Origin: an uncultured Actinomycetes bacterium
GTDB lineage: Bacteria > Actinomycetota > Actinomycetes > S36-B12
DNA: 6,008 nt
NCBI GenBank assembly: GCA_937902285.1
Contig: CALGTB010000015.1
Location: 1-6,008, forward strand
Direction: 5' to 3'
Below, piece by piece: positions 1 to 5,045 of the stretch. A program made the position numbers and the translations under genes. Position 1 is the first letter of the stretch. Each line of letters starts with the position of its first letter. The notes under the pieces were generated by a model. It saw nothing but the letters and a program-made list of their open reading frames with translations. It searched no databases and was not told the DNA's origin.

Positions 1-87
1 GGCGTGCGCCCGTTCACGGTGAGCTCACGGCGCCCACAGGTATGTCAGGAGAGCCGGAATTTGATCACAATTTAGTTTCCGCGAATC

Positions 88-97
88 TGACGCGTCA
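88..97. promoter_or_regulatory. 10-bp perfect palindrome upstream of the small protein gene
   Basis: TGACGCGTCA is a perfect 10-bp palindrome lying 67 bp before the likely ATG at 164. A second perfect 10-bp palindrome, GTGAGCTCAC, lies at 19-28. Either could be an operator, but neither overlaps a convincing -35/-10 pair, so a regulatory role is only inferred from position. Confidence 0.2.
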
Positions 98-150
98 ATC
101 GAATTGTCGGACCAGTCACCTACGTTTGCTGTCATCCAGCACACACGCCG

Positions 151-156
151 AAGGAG
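151..156 (+). promoter_or_regulatory. ribosome binding site fixing the start at 164
   Basis: AAGGAG lies 7 nt before ATG 164. The only in-frame upstream alternative, TTG at 104, has no comparable Shine-Dalgarno sequence. This site is the main reason for calling a 45-residue and not a 65-residue product. Confidence 0.6.
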
Positions 157-163
157 CCGTCCA

Positions 164-301
164 ATGTCAAAGTCATCAAAGCCAGCGAGCTCGACCAAGC
201 CGTCCAAGTCTGCCGTTAGCAAGGCAGGTCGCGTTCTCGCCACGCCTTCATCCTCGAAGCCGGCCAAGTCGCAAGCAGGAAGCACTTTAGGCAAGGCCTG
301 A
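164..301 (+). CDS. small basic Lys/Ser-rich protein, 45 aa, function unknown
   Basis: The product begins MSKSSKPAS and ends AGSTLGKA. It is almost entirely Ser, Lys, Ala, Pro and Thr, with no Trp, Tyr, Phe, Cys, Asp or Glu, so it is strongly basic. No signal peptide or membrane segment is visible. The second half, with a V-S-K-A-G-R-V-L core followed by S-S-S-K-x-x-K-S-x-A-G-S-x-L, resembles a group of very short bacterial proteins of unknown function that I recall as carrying an SKAGKxL...KSxAGSAL pattern; this is memory, not a search result. A strong AAGGAG site 7 nt before the ATG supports translation. The gene is convergent with the Fic gene, with about 138 bp between their stops. Its third codon positions are less GC-rich than those of the chromosomal genes to the right, fitting an accessory region. 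It could be a nucleic-acid-binding or disordered accessory protein; no function can be assigned. Confidence 0.55.
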   Translation: MSKSSKPASSTKPSKSAVSKAGRVLATPSSSKPAKSQAGSTLGKA

Positions 302-439
302 CCCGTCCGGTCGGTCGAGTAGAAGACGGGCGAAGGTTGATGAGCACGTTCAGTCAATCGTCGTCTCTCGAGGTAGTGACACAGTCTGCGGTGGTTTGCC
401 CGTCACCGAATTGATAGAGACGCGCGCCGCCGACCGGCG

Positions 440-1723
440 TTAGGAGCGCGGTCGCAGGATTCCAACGTGGTCGGCGTCCGGTGCCGGGGGCGCGAGTTTC
501 GAGGACCGCACCGCCGTGTCATCGCCCCCGACCCGATTGCTGCGCTCCGTCAACGCAACGAGGCCGAGGTGCCGATCGGATGTGTAACACGAAGCACGCC
601 CTTTTTGATCCTTGATCCGCGTTAGAATCGCGCAGTCGACGAGTTCCGTCAGCGCGCGTTGAGCTGCAGTCGTCGACACGCGATATCGATCCGAAACCCC
701 CGATACCGTAAGTACGGGAGTGTCTGACAGGTCCGTGAGGATAGAAGTCAGAACGGAGCCCGCTCGCGGCTTAGCTGGTACGAGCCCCTGCGTCGTCCTG
801 TAGGACACAAGTTGCTGTCGTAACTCCTCGTCGAGGCTGTGGCATTCCTCGACGAGAAGAACGGCGGCGTCGGCCGCACGAACGCACGCTTCGCTGAAGC
901 TAACGATCCACTCATCCAAGCGAGAGGGTGACGCGCGATACGCGTTCAGTCCCGCGATGTAGGAGTTCGGGTTGCCGGCGAACACCGTGCTAATCGGGAT
1001 GAGCGTGTGTTGTAGGGCCCCTGCACGTTTGAGCACCGTGTGGATGAGCGCGCGCCCGGTACGTCCGTTGCCGTCTACGAACGGGTGGATGGTCTCGAAC
1101 TGGGCATGGGCGATGGCTGCACGGGCCACGGGGTTGCCGCGAGTGTGAGATACGAAGTGTGCGAGGTCTTCCGTAAGCCTGTGGACTGTGTCTTCCGGCG
1201 GCGGGATGAAATCGGCGCGAAGTGGACTCCATCCCGTCCCGCCCACCCAGTTCTGCTCCCTGCGCAGGCCGTACGCGAGGTCGGGAGCAATGGTGTGTTG
1301 GAGGTCTTCGATATCTCCGACCGTAATCGGCCGTTCGACGCCGGCCAGGTGGTTGACGGCACTTTCAGTGGCATGAACGTTGGCGAGTACTGCTAGAGCT
1401 ACCGCGTCACCGCGCTTGAGTGTTTCCGCGATCGCAAGCTTCTTCGGCGTGACTCGGTTGCCTTCGATCCACGACGACGAGATCGACTCGGATCGGATTA
1501 ACAAGTGGTTGAGATAGTTGCCACGACCGCCGATGCGTTCGTCCGCTCGAACGAGAGCGCTGAGCGCATCTTCTGCCGCTTCTGACGCGTACTCTGAAAG
1601 CGCAGGTAGATCTACGCCGAGTTCGTCGGGAATGTAGGCGAGGTAACGGCCTGGGGTGCGGTCCGCTCTTGAAAGACCTGACGTGTCCGTCGGGTTCCAT
1701 AGCCTTTCGACCTGGGTTGGCAT
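440..1723 (-). CDS. Fic-family protein AMP-transferase, class II, with C-terminal winged helix
   Basis: This 427-residue protein has the complete Fic core motif HPFVDGNGRTGR at residues 213-224. Its His is the catalytic base and its Asn/Gly/Arg residues form the anion hole that binds ATP phosphates. Family members transfer AMP to a hydroxyl side chain of a target protein. A self-inhibitory motif of the (S/T)xxxE(G/N) type, S83-S-W-I-E87-G88, lies N-terminal to the core, marking a class II Fic whose inhibitory helix is built in. A flap segment, FIPPPEDTVHRL, is at about 172-183. Residues about 336-372 look like a winged helix-turn-helix (SGVSDRYRVSTTAAQRAL), the layout of Shewanella SoFic-type proteins. 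Residues 375-427 form a tail with no recognised fold. The ATG at 1723 is preceded by GGAGGAG 7 nt upstream. All catalytic residues are present, so activity is expected. The target is unknown. The wHTH and the operators in its promoter suggest autoregulation (inference). Confidence 0.93.
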   Translation of the reverse strand: MPTQVERLWNPTDTSGLSRADRTPGRYLAYIPDELGVDLPALSEYASEAAEDALSALVRADERIGGRGNYLNHLLIRSESISSSWIEGNRVTPKKLAIAETLKRGDAVALAVLANVHATESAVNHLAGVERPITVGDIEDLQHTIAPDLAYGLRREQNWVGGTGWSPLRADFIPPPEDTVHRLTEDLAHFVSHTRGNPVARAAIAHAQFETIHPFVDGNGRTGRALIHTVLKRAGALQHTLIPISTVFAGNPNSYIAGLNAYRASPSRLDEWIVSFSEACVRAADAAVLLVEECHSLDEELRQQLVSYRTTQGLVPAKPRAGSVLTSILTDLSDTPVLTVSGVSDRYRVSTTAAQRALTELVDCAILTRIKDQKGRASCYTSDRHLGLVALTERSNRVGGDDTAVRSSKLAPPAPDADHVGILRPRS

Positions 1724-1778
1724 GATCGCACTCCTCCTTCTTCTTCCTCGTCTAACGTTGGCGCTACTTCCAACTATT

Positions 1779-1802
1779 CCAACTTTAGTTTACTAACGTT
1801 GG
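1779..1802. promoter_or_regulatory. 24-bp near-perfect palindrome, candidate operator of the Fic gene
   Basis: The arms read CCAAC-N-TTAGT and ACTAA-N-GTTGG around a 2-bp centre, so 10 of 11 arm positions are symmetric. It lies just downstream of the predicted -10 and near the expected transcription start, a position where binding would block initiation. It shares its right end with the neighbouring inverted repeat at 1798-1823. Confidence 0.55.
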
Positions 1803-1823
1803 AATTCTCCGCGCTATTCCAAC
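1798..1823. promoter_or_regulatory. inverted repeat GTTGGAAT-N10-ATTCCAAC, candidate operator
   Basis: These are two perfect 8-bp arms, at 1798-1805 and 1816-1823, separated by 10 bp. On the minus strand they fill the spacer and overlap the -10 of the predicted Fic promoter, so occupancy should exclude RNA polymerase. The arms are the same motif that recurs through 1752-1823. Confidence 0.55.
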
Positions 1824-1831
1824 TTTGTCAA
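1804..1831 (-). promoter_or_regulatory. predicted sigma-70-type promoter of the Fic gene
   Basis: On the minus strand a consensus -35 TTGACA (1826-1831) is followed after 16 bp by GAGAAT (1804-1809), a 4/6 match to the -10 consensus. Transcription would begin near 1797, giving a leader of about 74 nt before the ATG at 1723. The TTCCAAC-type repeats sit directly on it. The start site is inferred. Confidence 0.45.
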
Positions 1832-1876
1832 CGACCGTGGCTTTCCTGCGTGGAATACCGAAAACAGGACGATTTG

Positions 1877-1946
1877 ACAGGGACGCTAGGCTCGAATCGG
1901 GCTTTAGCCCGACTTGCCCCTGCGGGGTTCGAGCTAGGCGACCTGT
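1877..1946. other. three-way-junction palindromic element between excisionase and Fic genes
   Basis: A nested inverted repeat with two internal hairpins. The outer stem is ACAGG (1877-1881) with CCTGT (1942-1946). After a 4x4 internal loop, CTAG-g-CTCGAA (1886-1896) pairs with TTCGAGCTAG (1928-1937) with one bulged G. Directly abutting inside are hairpin TCGGGCT-TT-AGCCCGA (1897-1912) and hairpin CCCC-TGC-GGGG (1917-1927). The exact abutment of stems favours a folded RNA or extruded DNA over chance. There is no clear T-tract, so a simple terminator is unlikely. It could be a structured RNA, a REP-like repeat, or a mobile-element origin. Its strand cannot be decided. Confidence 0.5.
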
Positions 1947-1965
1947 AGGAAGACAACCTCCGACA

Positions 1966-1998
1966 CGCGGCTCTCCCGGGAACTCATCCCGGACCGCG
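1966..1998. other. long imperfect hairpin in the same non-coding block
   Basis: Outer arms CGCGG (1966-1970) and CCGCG (1994-1998) enclose CCGGGA (1976-1981) and TCCCGG (1987-1992) around a 5-nt loop ACTCA, with a 5x1 internal loop. It is the second stable structure of the stretch between 1877 and 2018. No T-tract follows on either strand. Confidence 0.45.
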
Positions 1999-2003
1999 AA
2001 CTT

Positions 2004-2017
2004 GCGGACAGATCCGC
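2004..2017. other. small hairpin next to the excisionase 3' end
   Basis: GCGGA (2004-2008) and TCCGC (2013-2017) form a 5-bp stem with a 4-nt loop, about 50 bp beyond the excisionase stop codon. It is the last of the consecutive hairpins between the excisionase and Fic genes. It may simply be part of the excisionase 3' untranslated region. Confidence 0.3.
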
Positions 2018-2069
2018 GCATCAGCGGCTAGGAAGTCGAATCAACAGGTCGGCCCAGGAGCGGCGGTGC

Positions 2070-2312
2070 TCATCGTCGGACGGCGGGGACCAGGTGTCCC
2101 TCGAGGAAATCGTCAAGGTCCCTTCGGCGGATTCTGACCAGTCGACCGACCTTGAGGAACGGGAGCCGGCGCTCGTGGGTGAGTCGCCGAATGAAATGCC
2201 CTGTGACGTTCAGGTAGTCGGCAGCCTGATCCAGTGTGAGCAGTTCTCGGCTAGGCAAATGACGCGGGGTGGCGGACCGGCGCCTGGGAGTGGCGAGTTC
2301 GAGCTGGTCCAT
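2070..2312 (-). CDS. excisionase-type helix-turn-helix DNA-binding protein, 80 aa
   Basis: After a basic leader, residues about 25-72 match the HTH_17/excisionase family. The sequence runs LLTLDQAADYLNVTGHFIRR, with LTxxQAAxxLxV as the HTH, then the wing KVGRLVRIRRRDLDDFLEGH. Proteins of this length and pattern act as recombination directionality factors or small regulators in prophages and integrative elements, binding DNA near the attachment site. The ATG at 2312 is preceded by GGAGG 6 nt upstream. About 300 bp separate it from the tRNA-Gly 3' end, and that interval carries integrase-arm-like repeats, which fits an excisionase role. No integrase gene adjoins it. It could instead be a transcription factor of the element, perhaps acting on the inverted repeats directly upstream. 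The family call is firm; the excision role is inferred from context. Confidence 0.85.
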   Translation of the reverse strand: MDQLELATPRRRSATPRHLPSRELLTLDQAADYLNVTGHFIRRLTHERRLPFLKVGRLVRIRRRDLDDFLEGHLVPAVRR

Positions 2313-2333
2313 GTCTGTCCTCCTTCTCTCGAG

Positions 2334-2379
2334 CCGCTCGGATCAATTCCCAAAGCGGCCGAGCGGCGCTGTACCGCTC
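2334..2379. repeat. inverted repeats upstream of the excisionase gene, candidate operator
   Basis: CCGCTCGG (2334-2341) and CCGAGCGG (2359-2366) are perfect 8-bp inverted arms with a 17-bp spacer. GAGCGG (2361-2366) also pairs with CCGCTC (2374-2379) as a 6-bp stem with a 7-nt loop. The block starts about 20 bp upstream of the excisionase ATG, just beyond its ribosome binding site, so protein binding or alternative RNA hairpins could control that gene. No clear -35/-10 pair is visible here. Confidence 0.4.
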
Positions 2380-2446
2380 CACCCTCTCAACGACGTGACC
2401 CCCTTGGTGGCGCGCAAGTTTCCGCGACTCGACCGGGGACTAGAGG

Positions 2447-2460
2447 TCTTGGGGCCAAGA
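2447..2460. repeat. 14-bp inverted repeat between excisionase and arm-site repeats
   Basis: TCTTGG-GG-CCAAGA has perfect 6-bp arms around a 2-bp centre. It sits between the excisionase promoter region and the CGTGCCCC repeats. It could be a protein-binding site in the attachment region. Apart from this, the block at 2334-2379 and the repeats at 2484-2545, nothing else is visible between 2313 and 2579. Confidence 0.25.
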
Positions 2461-2483
2461 ACGACAGCCTCCGCGAGCCATTT

Positions 2484-2545
2484 CGTGCCCCGAGCGTGCC
2501 CCCAACGTGCCCCGAAAGGAGCGCGAAAGGGCGGCCAGGGGCACG
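2484..2545. repeat. three CGTGCCCC repeats with 11-bp period plus inverted copy; candidate integrase arm sites
   Basis: CGTGCCCC occurs at 2484, 2495 and 2506, exactly 11 bp apart with short NAN linkers, and once in inverse orientation (GGGGCACG) at 2538-2545. Direct repeats spaced by about one helical turn, within about 130 bp of a tRNA 3' end and beside an excisionase gene, are the usual arrangement of arm-type binding sites of tyrosine integrases. No protein-coding explanation is apparent. An iteron-like origin is an alternative. Confidence 0.5.
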
Positions 2546-2579
2546 AATGAGGATTGTCGAATGTTATGGTGTGGACGTG

Positions 2580-2601
2580 AAAAACCCTTGTATACCAACA
2601 A
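2580..2601 (-). terminator. weak T-tract terminator candidate after tRNA-Gly
   Basis: Reading away from the tRNA 3' end, a short TTGT/ACAA stem with a TGGTAT loop is followed by GGG and five T (2580-2584). The stem is only 4 bp, so termination is uncertain. The stretch could equally belong to the attachment region. Confidence 0.25.
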
Positions 2602-2608
2602 TTCTCGG

Positions 2609-2640
2609 TGGAGCGGGTGACGGGAATCGAACCCGCACTG
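2609..2640. other. inferred attachment-site core at the tRNA-Gly 3' end
   Basis: Tyrosine integrases commonly cross over within the T-arm to 3' end of tRNA genes. Here the tRNA 3' half faces a lower-GC region carrying an excisionase gene and arm-like repeats. No second copy of the T-arm or 3' end sequence exists within the window, so the matching end of the element would lie outside it on the left. The exact core is not determined. Confidence 0.3.
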
Positions 2641-2682
2641 TCAGCTTGGGAAGCTGATGTTCTGCCATTGAACTACACCCGC
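2609..2682 (-). tRNA. tRNA-Gly (anticodon CCC), CCA encoded
   Basis: The minus strand folds as a full cloverleaf. The acceptor stem is GCGGGTG/CACCCGC. The D-arm is GTTC-loop-GAAC. The anticodon stem is TCAGC/GCTGA with loop TTCCCAA, giving anticodon CCC, which reads GGG. The T-arm contains GGTTCGATTCC. The discriminator base is T, and CCA is encoded at 2609-2611. The 74-nt length equals that of the E. coli tRNA-Gly(CCC). The gene is intact, as expected when an element integrates into a tRNA 3' end and restores it. Its 3' end points at the accessory region on the left. Confidence 0.96.
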
Positions 2683-2692
2683 GAACGCGTTG

Positions 2693-2698
2693 ATTATG
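2693..2698 (-). promoter_or_regulatory. -10 element of the tRNA-Gly promoter
   Basis: CATAAT, a 5/6 match to the -10 consensus, lies 10 bp before the mature tRNA 5' end, placing transcription start a few bases upstream of it. A convincing -35 is not visible in the C-rich sequence further upstream. Confidence 0.4.
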
Positions 2699-2804
2699 CC
2701 AGCACGGCCGGGTCGGGGGGTCGGGGCGGGCTCGAGATCCCTCTGGGCGTTCGACGCCGGGTACTGTCGGCGAGCGAGCAACTCGCGGTGCCGGAGGGGG
2801 AAGC

Positions 2805-3638
2805 GTGCAGTCAGTGGTGGCCGTGCGCGACGTCCTGGTCCGATGCCGCTGGTACGCGGTCGCCGGAGCCGTGTCGTCGATCGCCGCCACTCTCCGCTCC
2901 CGCGAGCCCGTCCGCGTCACGTACGACGGCCGCGACTGGCGGCATGCGTGGGGTGACTCGCACACCCTCTACAGCGAGGTCCCGTGGTCGGCGCCGCGCC
3001 AGCTCACCGAGCAGTTCCTGCCCCTGTTCTTCCACGACTACCGGCCCGGTCCCGGCGATCTGGTCGTCGACTGCGGGGCCGGGATCGGCACGGAGATCCG
3101 CGCTCTGTCGCAGCAGGTCGGGACCACGGGCCGGGTGATCGCGATCGAGGCCGGCGCGGACGCCCACCGCCGGCTCGCGCGGATGGTGGCGGACCTTCCG
3201 GTGCCGAACGTCGAGGCGATCCAGGTCGCGGTCTCGGACTGGTCGGGCGCGGGGGCGTTCCTCTCGACCGACGGCATCGACGGAGCCGCCGACTACCTCG
3301 TGCGCGCGAGCAGCGGGCCGGAGTCGCTGACCGGCACGGTGCAGGTCGCGACACTCGAGGAGGTCCTCCAGTCACGAGGCGTCGAGCGGGTCGACTACCT
3401 GCGGATGAACATCGAGGGCGAGGAGGCTCGGGCACTGCGCGGGCTCGGCCGCCTGCTGCCGGAAGTGCGTCATGTGTGCGTGAGCTGTCACGACTTCACC
3501 GGGCGGCCCGGGGACCGCACCCACGACGAGGTCCGCGCCCTCCTCACGGACAGTGGCTTCGAGGTGAGCGGCTACCCGGGGGCGCTGCCCGGCTCGGCGG
3601 CGTCGTTCTACGTGTACGGACGACGCCCCGCGTCGTAG
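2805..3638 (+). CDS. FkbM-family SAM-dependent methyltransferase, 277 aa
   Basis: A class I methyltransferase fold is visible. VVDCGAGIGTE (residues 87-97) is the SAM-binding motif I, IAIEAG (112-117) is the end of strand 2, and VAVSDWSG (141-148) follows. The FkbM signature is TLEEVL plus VDYLRMNIEGEEARALRG (196-213), the conserved D-x-x-[KR]-x-x-x-E-G-x-E segment. FkbM-type enzymes O-methylate sugars, glycolipids or polyketide-like hydroxyls; the substrate here cannot be told. No signal peptide or clear membrane helix is seen, so it is probably cytoplasmic. The start is GTG at 2805, with GGAGGGGG ending 4 nt before it. It stands alone, divergent from the tRNA and convergent with moeA, their stops about 16 bp apart with only a weak CGGG/CCCG stem between them. 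No glycan or secondary-metabolite cluster is visible nearby. Confidence 0.88.
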   Translation: MQSVVAVRDVLVRCRWYAVAGAVSSIAATLRSREPVRVTYDGRDWRHAWGDSHTLYSEVPWSAPRQLTEQFLPLFFHDYRPGPGDLVVDCGAGIGTEIRALSQQVGTTGRVIAIEAGADAHRRLARMVADLPVPNVEAIQVAVSDWSGAGAFLSTDGIDGAADYLVRASSGPESLTGTVQVATLEEVLQSRGVERVDYLRMNIEGEEARALRGLGRLLPEVRHVCVSCHDFTGRPGDRTHDEVRALLTDSGFEVSGYPGALPGSAASFYVYGRRPAS

Positions 3639-3654
3639 CCGCGGGAGGAGCCCG

Positions 3655-4824
3655 TCAGGGCAGGGCGAGCCAGTCCACCCGCTCGCCGGTGCGTGCGCCC
3701 TCGGCCGGGATGAGCGCGTAGCCGGTCGACGCCGCCAGGCCCCGCAGCATCGCCGACCCGCTCAAGGGCGCGAGCCGGAACCCGTCCGCCCCCAGCGTGC
3801 CGGCGACGAGCCGCTGCTGGCCGGTCCGGCCGGTGACGTCCACGGCCAGCGGCACCTGCAGGAGGGGCCGCTCGGGCCGACCGAGCAGCGCGTCGACGAG
3901 CGGGAAGCCGAGCGTGAGCAGCGCGACGACGGCGGCCTGGGGGTTGCCGGGCAGCGCCACGAGCGGCCGGTTCCCGATGCGGGCCAGCAGCATCGGGTGA
4001 CCGGGACGCACGGCCACCTGGTCGACCACGAGGCTCCCCCCGACGGCAACGATGGCCGCGCGGAGGTGGTCGCGCGGGCCCGCCGCCGTGCTGCCCGTCG
4101 TCACCACCAGGTCGCCGTCCGCATCGGCGAGGGCGGCGCAGAGGGCGTCGAACGAGTCGGGCACCGCGACGCCCGACGAGCAGTCGGCGCCGGCCCGGGC
4201 GAGCCAGGCGGGCACCTGCGGCCCGAGCGCATCGCGGATGAGGCCGCCGCGTGCGACGCCGGACTCGAGCAGCTCGTCCCCCAGCAGGAGCAGCGCCACG
4301 CGGGGTCGGCGGGTGACGGACACGGTGTCGTGCCCGGCGGCCGCCAGGAGCCCGAGCAGCGCGGGCGACAGCTCGGTGCCCTCCTCGGCCAGCAGCTCGC
4401 CGGCTCGGCACTCCTCGCCTGCGTGCCGGATGTCGTCAGGTGTCGCCGGGCCGCTCAGCCGGTCCCCGTCGAGGATGCCGCGCTCGCTGCGCAGCACGGC
4501 GTCGGCGCCCGCGGGGGTGGGTGCTCCGGTCGCGATGCGCATCGCGGTTCCGGGACGCAGCGGCCCGGGCGCGGAGTCGCCCGCGTGCACGGTGCCGGTG
4601 ACGGTCCAGGGTGCGGCTCCGCTGACGGCCCAGCCGTCCATGGCCGACGCGTCGAACCGCGGTAGGTCGGTGAGGGCGTGGACGGGGGCGGCCAGGATCC
4701 GTCGGTCGGCCCCGCGGATGCCGATCGACTCCGCGGGCAGTCGGCTGCCGAGGCCCCGCGCCAGCGCACGGGCGTGCAGCCACGGTGCGTCGACGACGAC
4801 GGGGGCCGGTGGGGACGAGGTCAT
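3655..4824 (-). CDS. moeA: molybdopterin molybdotransferase MoeA, 389 aa
   Basis: MoeA inserts molybdate into adenylylated molybdopterin, completing the molybdenum cofactor in the cytoplasm. The N-terminal domain carries LPRFDASAMDGWAV (54-67) and RIATGAPTPAGADAVL (96-111). The MogA-like domain has LLLLGDELLESG (178-189) and VVTTGSTAAGPRDHL (240-254). RPGHPMLLA and LPGNPQAAVVALL (about 291-303) follow, then the C-terminal beta domain. Length is close to the family norm of about 400. The ATG at 4824 overlaps the stop of the upstream MobA-like gene by 4 bp (ATGA), implying translational coupling. The frame stays open upstream to 5037, but those 71 residues are only a shadow of the DUF6457 region. 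Two departures from the usual pattern are seen: the lysines of the common KPGKP motif are Arg and His here, and TSGGVSVG reads TTGSTAAG. It may therefore be a divergent paralogue, though the fold and the other motifs are intact. Confidence 0.92.
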   Translation of the reverse strand: MTSSPPAPVVVDAPWLHARALARGLGSRLPAESIGIRGADRRILAAPVHALTDLPRFDASAMDGWAVSGAAPWTVTGTVHAGDSAPGPLRPGTAMRIATGAPTPAGADAVLRSERGILDGDRLSGPATPDDIRHAGEECRAGELLAEEGTELSPALLGLLAAAGHDTVSVTRRPRVALLLLGDELLESGVARGGLIRDALGPQVPAWLARAGADCSSGVAVPDSFDALCAALADADGDLVVTTGSTAAGPRDHLRAAIVAVGGSLVVDQVAVRPGHPMLLARIGNRPLVALPGNPQAAVVALLTLGFPLVDALLGRPERPLLQVPLAVDVTGRTGQQRLVAGTLGADGFRLAPLSGSAMLRGLAASTGYALIPAEGARTGERVDWLALP

Positions 4825-5045
4825 GCGGTGGGCGGCCACTCCCGGGCCAGGTCGTTGACGCGGCGCGCGGCCTCCTCGAGAGACAGCCCGCGGGCGACGG
4901 CGTACCCCACGAGGTAGGTGGTGACCGGAGCGGCTGGCCGCTCGACGCCGTGGGCCGCCTCGCGGGCCACGTCGAGCACGGTGTCGACGTCGATGTCCCG
5001 GGGGATCCCGAGGGCTGCCGTGGCTGCCGCGATCCACTCGTCCAT
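4821..5045 (-). CDS. DUF6457 domain with possible independent start
   Basis: ATG at 5045 (residue 319 of the long frame) begins exactly at the DUF6457 domain. GGGAG lies 4 nt upstream, so a 74-residue protein could be made separately. The domain, a helical bundle by its Ala/Leu/Glu pattern, has no known activity and regularly accompanies molybdenum-cofactor genes. In many actinobacteria it is the C-terminal part of the MobA-like protein; fusion with optional internal initiation is my preferred reading. Confidence 0.4.
   Translation of the reverse strand: MDEWIAAATAALGIPRDIDVDTVLDVAREAAHGVERPAAPVTTYLVGYAVARGLSLEEAARRVNDLAREWPPTA

Larger units (their letters stand above)
1752..1823. repeat. 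cluster of TTCCAAC / GTTGGAA repeats in the Fic leader and promoter
   Basis: TTCCAAC occurs at 1768-1774, 1777-1783 and 1817-1823. CTAACGTTGG occurs twice as a direct repeat, at 1752-1761 and 1793-1802. Together these put five CCAAC/GTTGG half-sites in about 72 bp, all between the Fic ribosome binding site and its -35 element. Such density in a short AT-richer stretch is expected of cooperative operator sites. The likely ligand is the wHTH of the Fic protein itself (inference). Confidence 0.6.

Noticed and set aside
104..163. N-terminal extension of the small protein from TTG 104
   Set aside because: Rare start codon without a ribosome binding site; ATG 164 has AAGGAG at ideal spacing.
25..357. 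110-residue minus-strand frame over the small protein gene
   Set aside because: No Shine-Dalgarno sequence at its start and no recognisable motif; the opposite-strand 45-residue gene has a strong ribosome binding site.
428..439. CGCCG-AC-CGGCG hairpin after the Fic stop as a terminator
   Set aside because: Two-nt loop and no T-tract; too weak to call.
1746..1810. Integron attC site suggested by GTCTAAC and GTTGG motifs
   Set aside because: The right-hand GTTRRRY box is not matched and there is no L-box arrangement or cassette array; the repeats fit promoter operators better.
1785..2031. 68- and 78-residue frames on both strands between the excisionase and Fic genes
   Set aside because: No ribosome binding sites, no family resemblance, and the DNA is explained by promoter operators and hairpins.
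2094..2550. Plus-strand frames over the excisionase gene and its upstream region
   Set aside because: Shadows without start signals; the minus-strand excisionase has clear domain motifs and a ribosome binding site.
2564..2965. Frames across the tRNA (containing SSMAEHQLPKLTVRVRFPSP on minus, GNRTRTVSLGS on plus)
   Set aside because: These are well-known false translations of tRNA-Gly genes.
2984..3721. Long alternative frames over the methyltransferase gene on both strands
   Set aside because: Arg/Pro/Gly-rich translations typical of out-of-frame high-GC DNA; only the FkbM frame has family motifs.
3608..4858. Long frames opposite or out of phase with moeA
   Set aside because: Low-complexity Arg/Ala/Gly translations; the MoeA motifs fix the real frame.
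4825..5037. 71-residue upstream extension of MoeA in the same frame
   Set aside because: It overlaps the coding DUF6457 domain in another frame; ATG 4824 gives the normal MoeA N-terminus and a 4-bp overlap.
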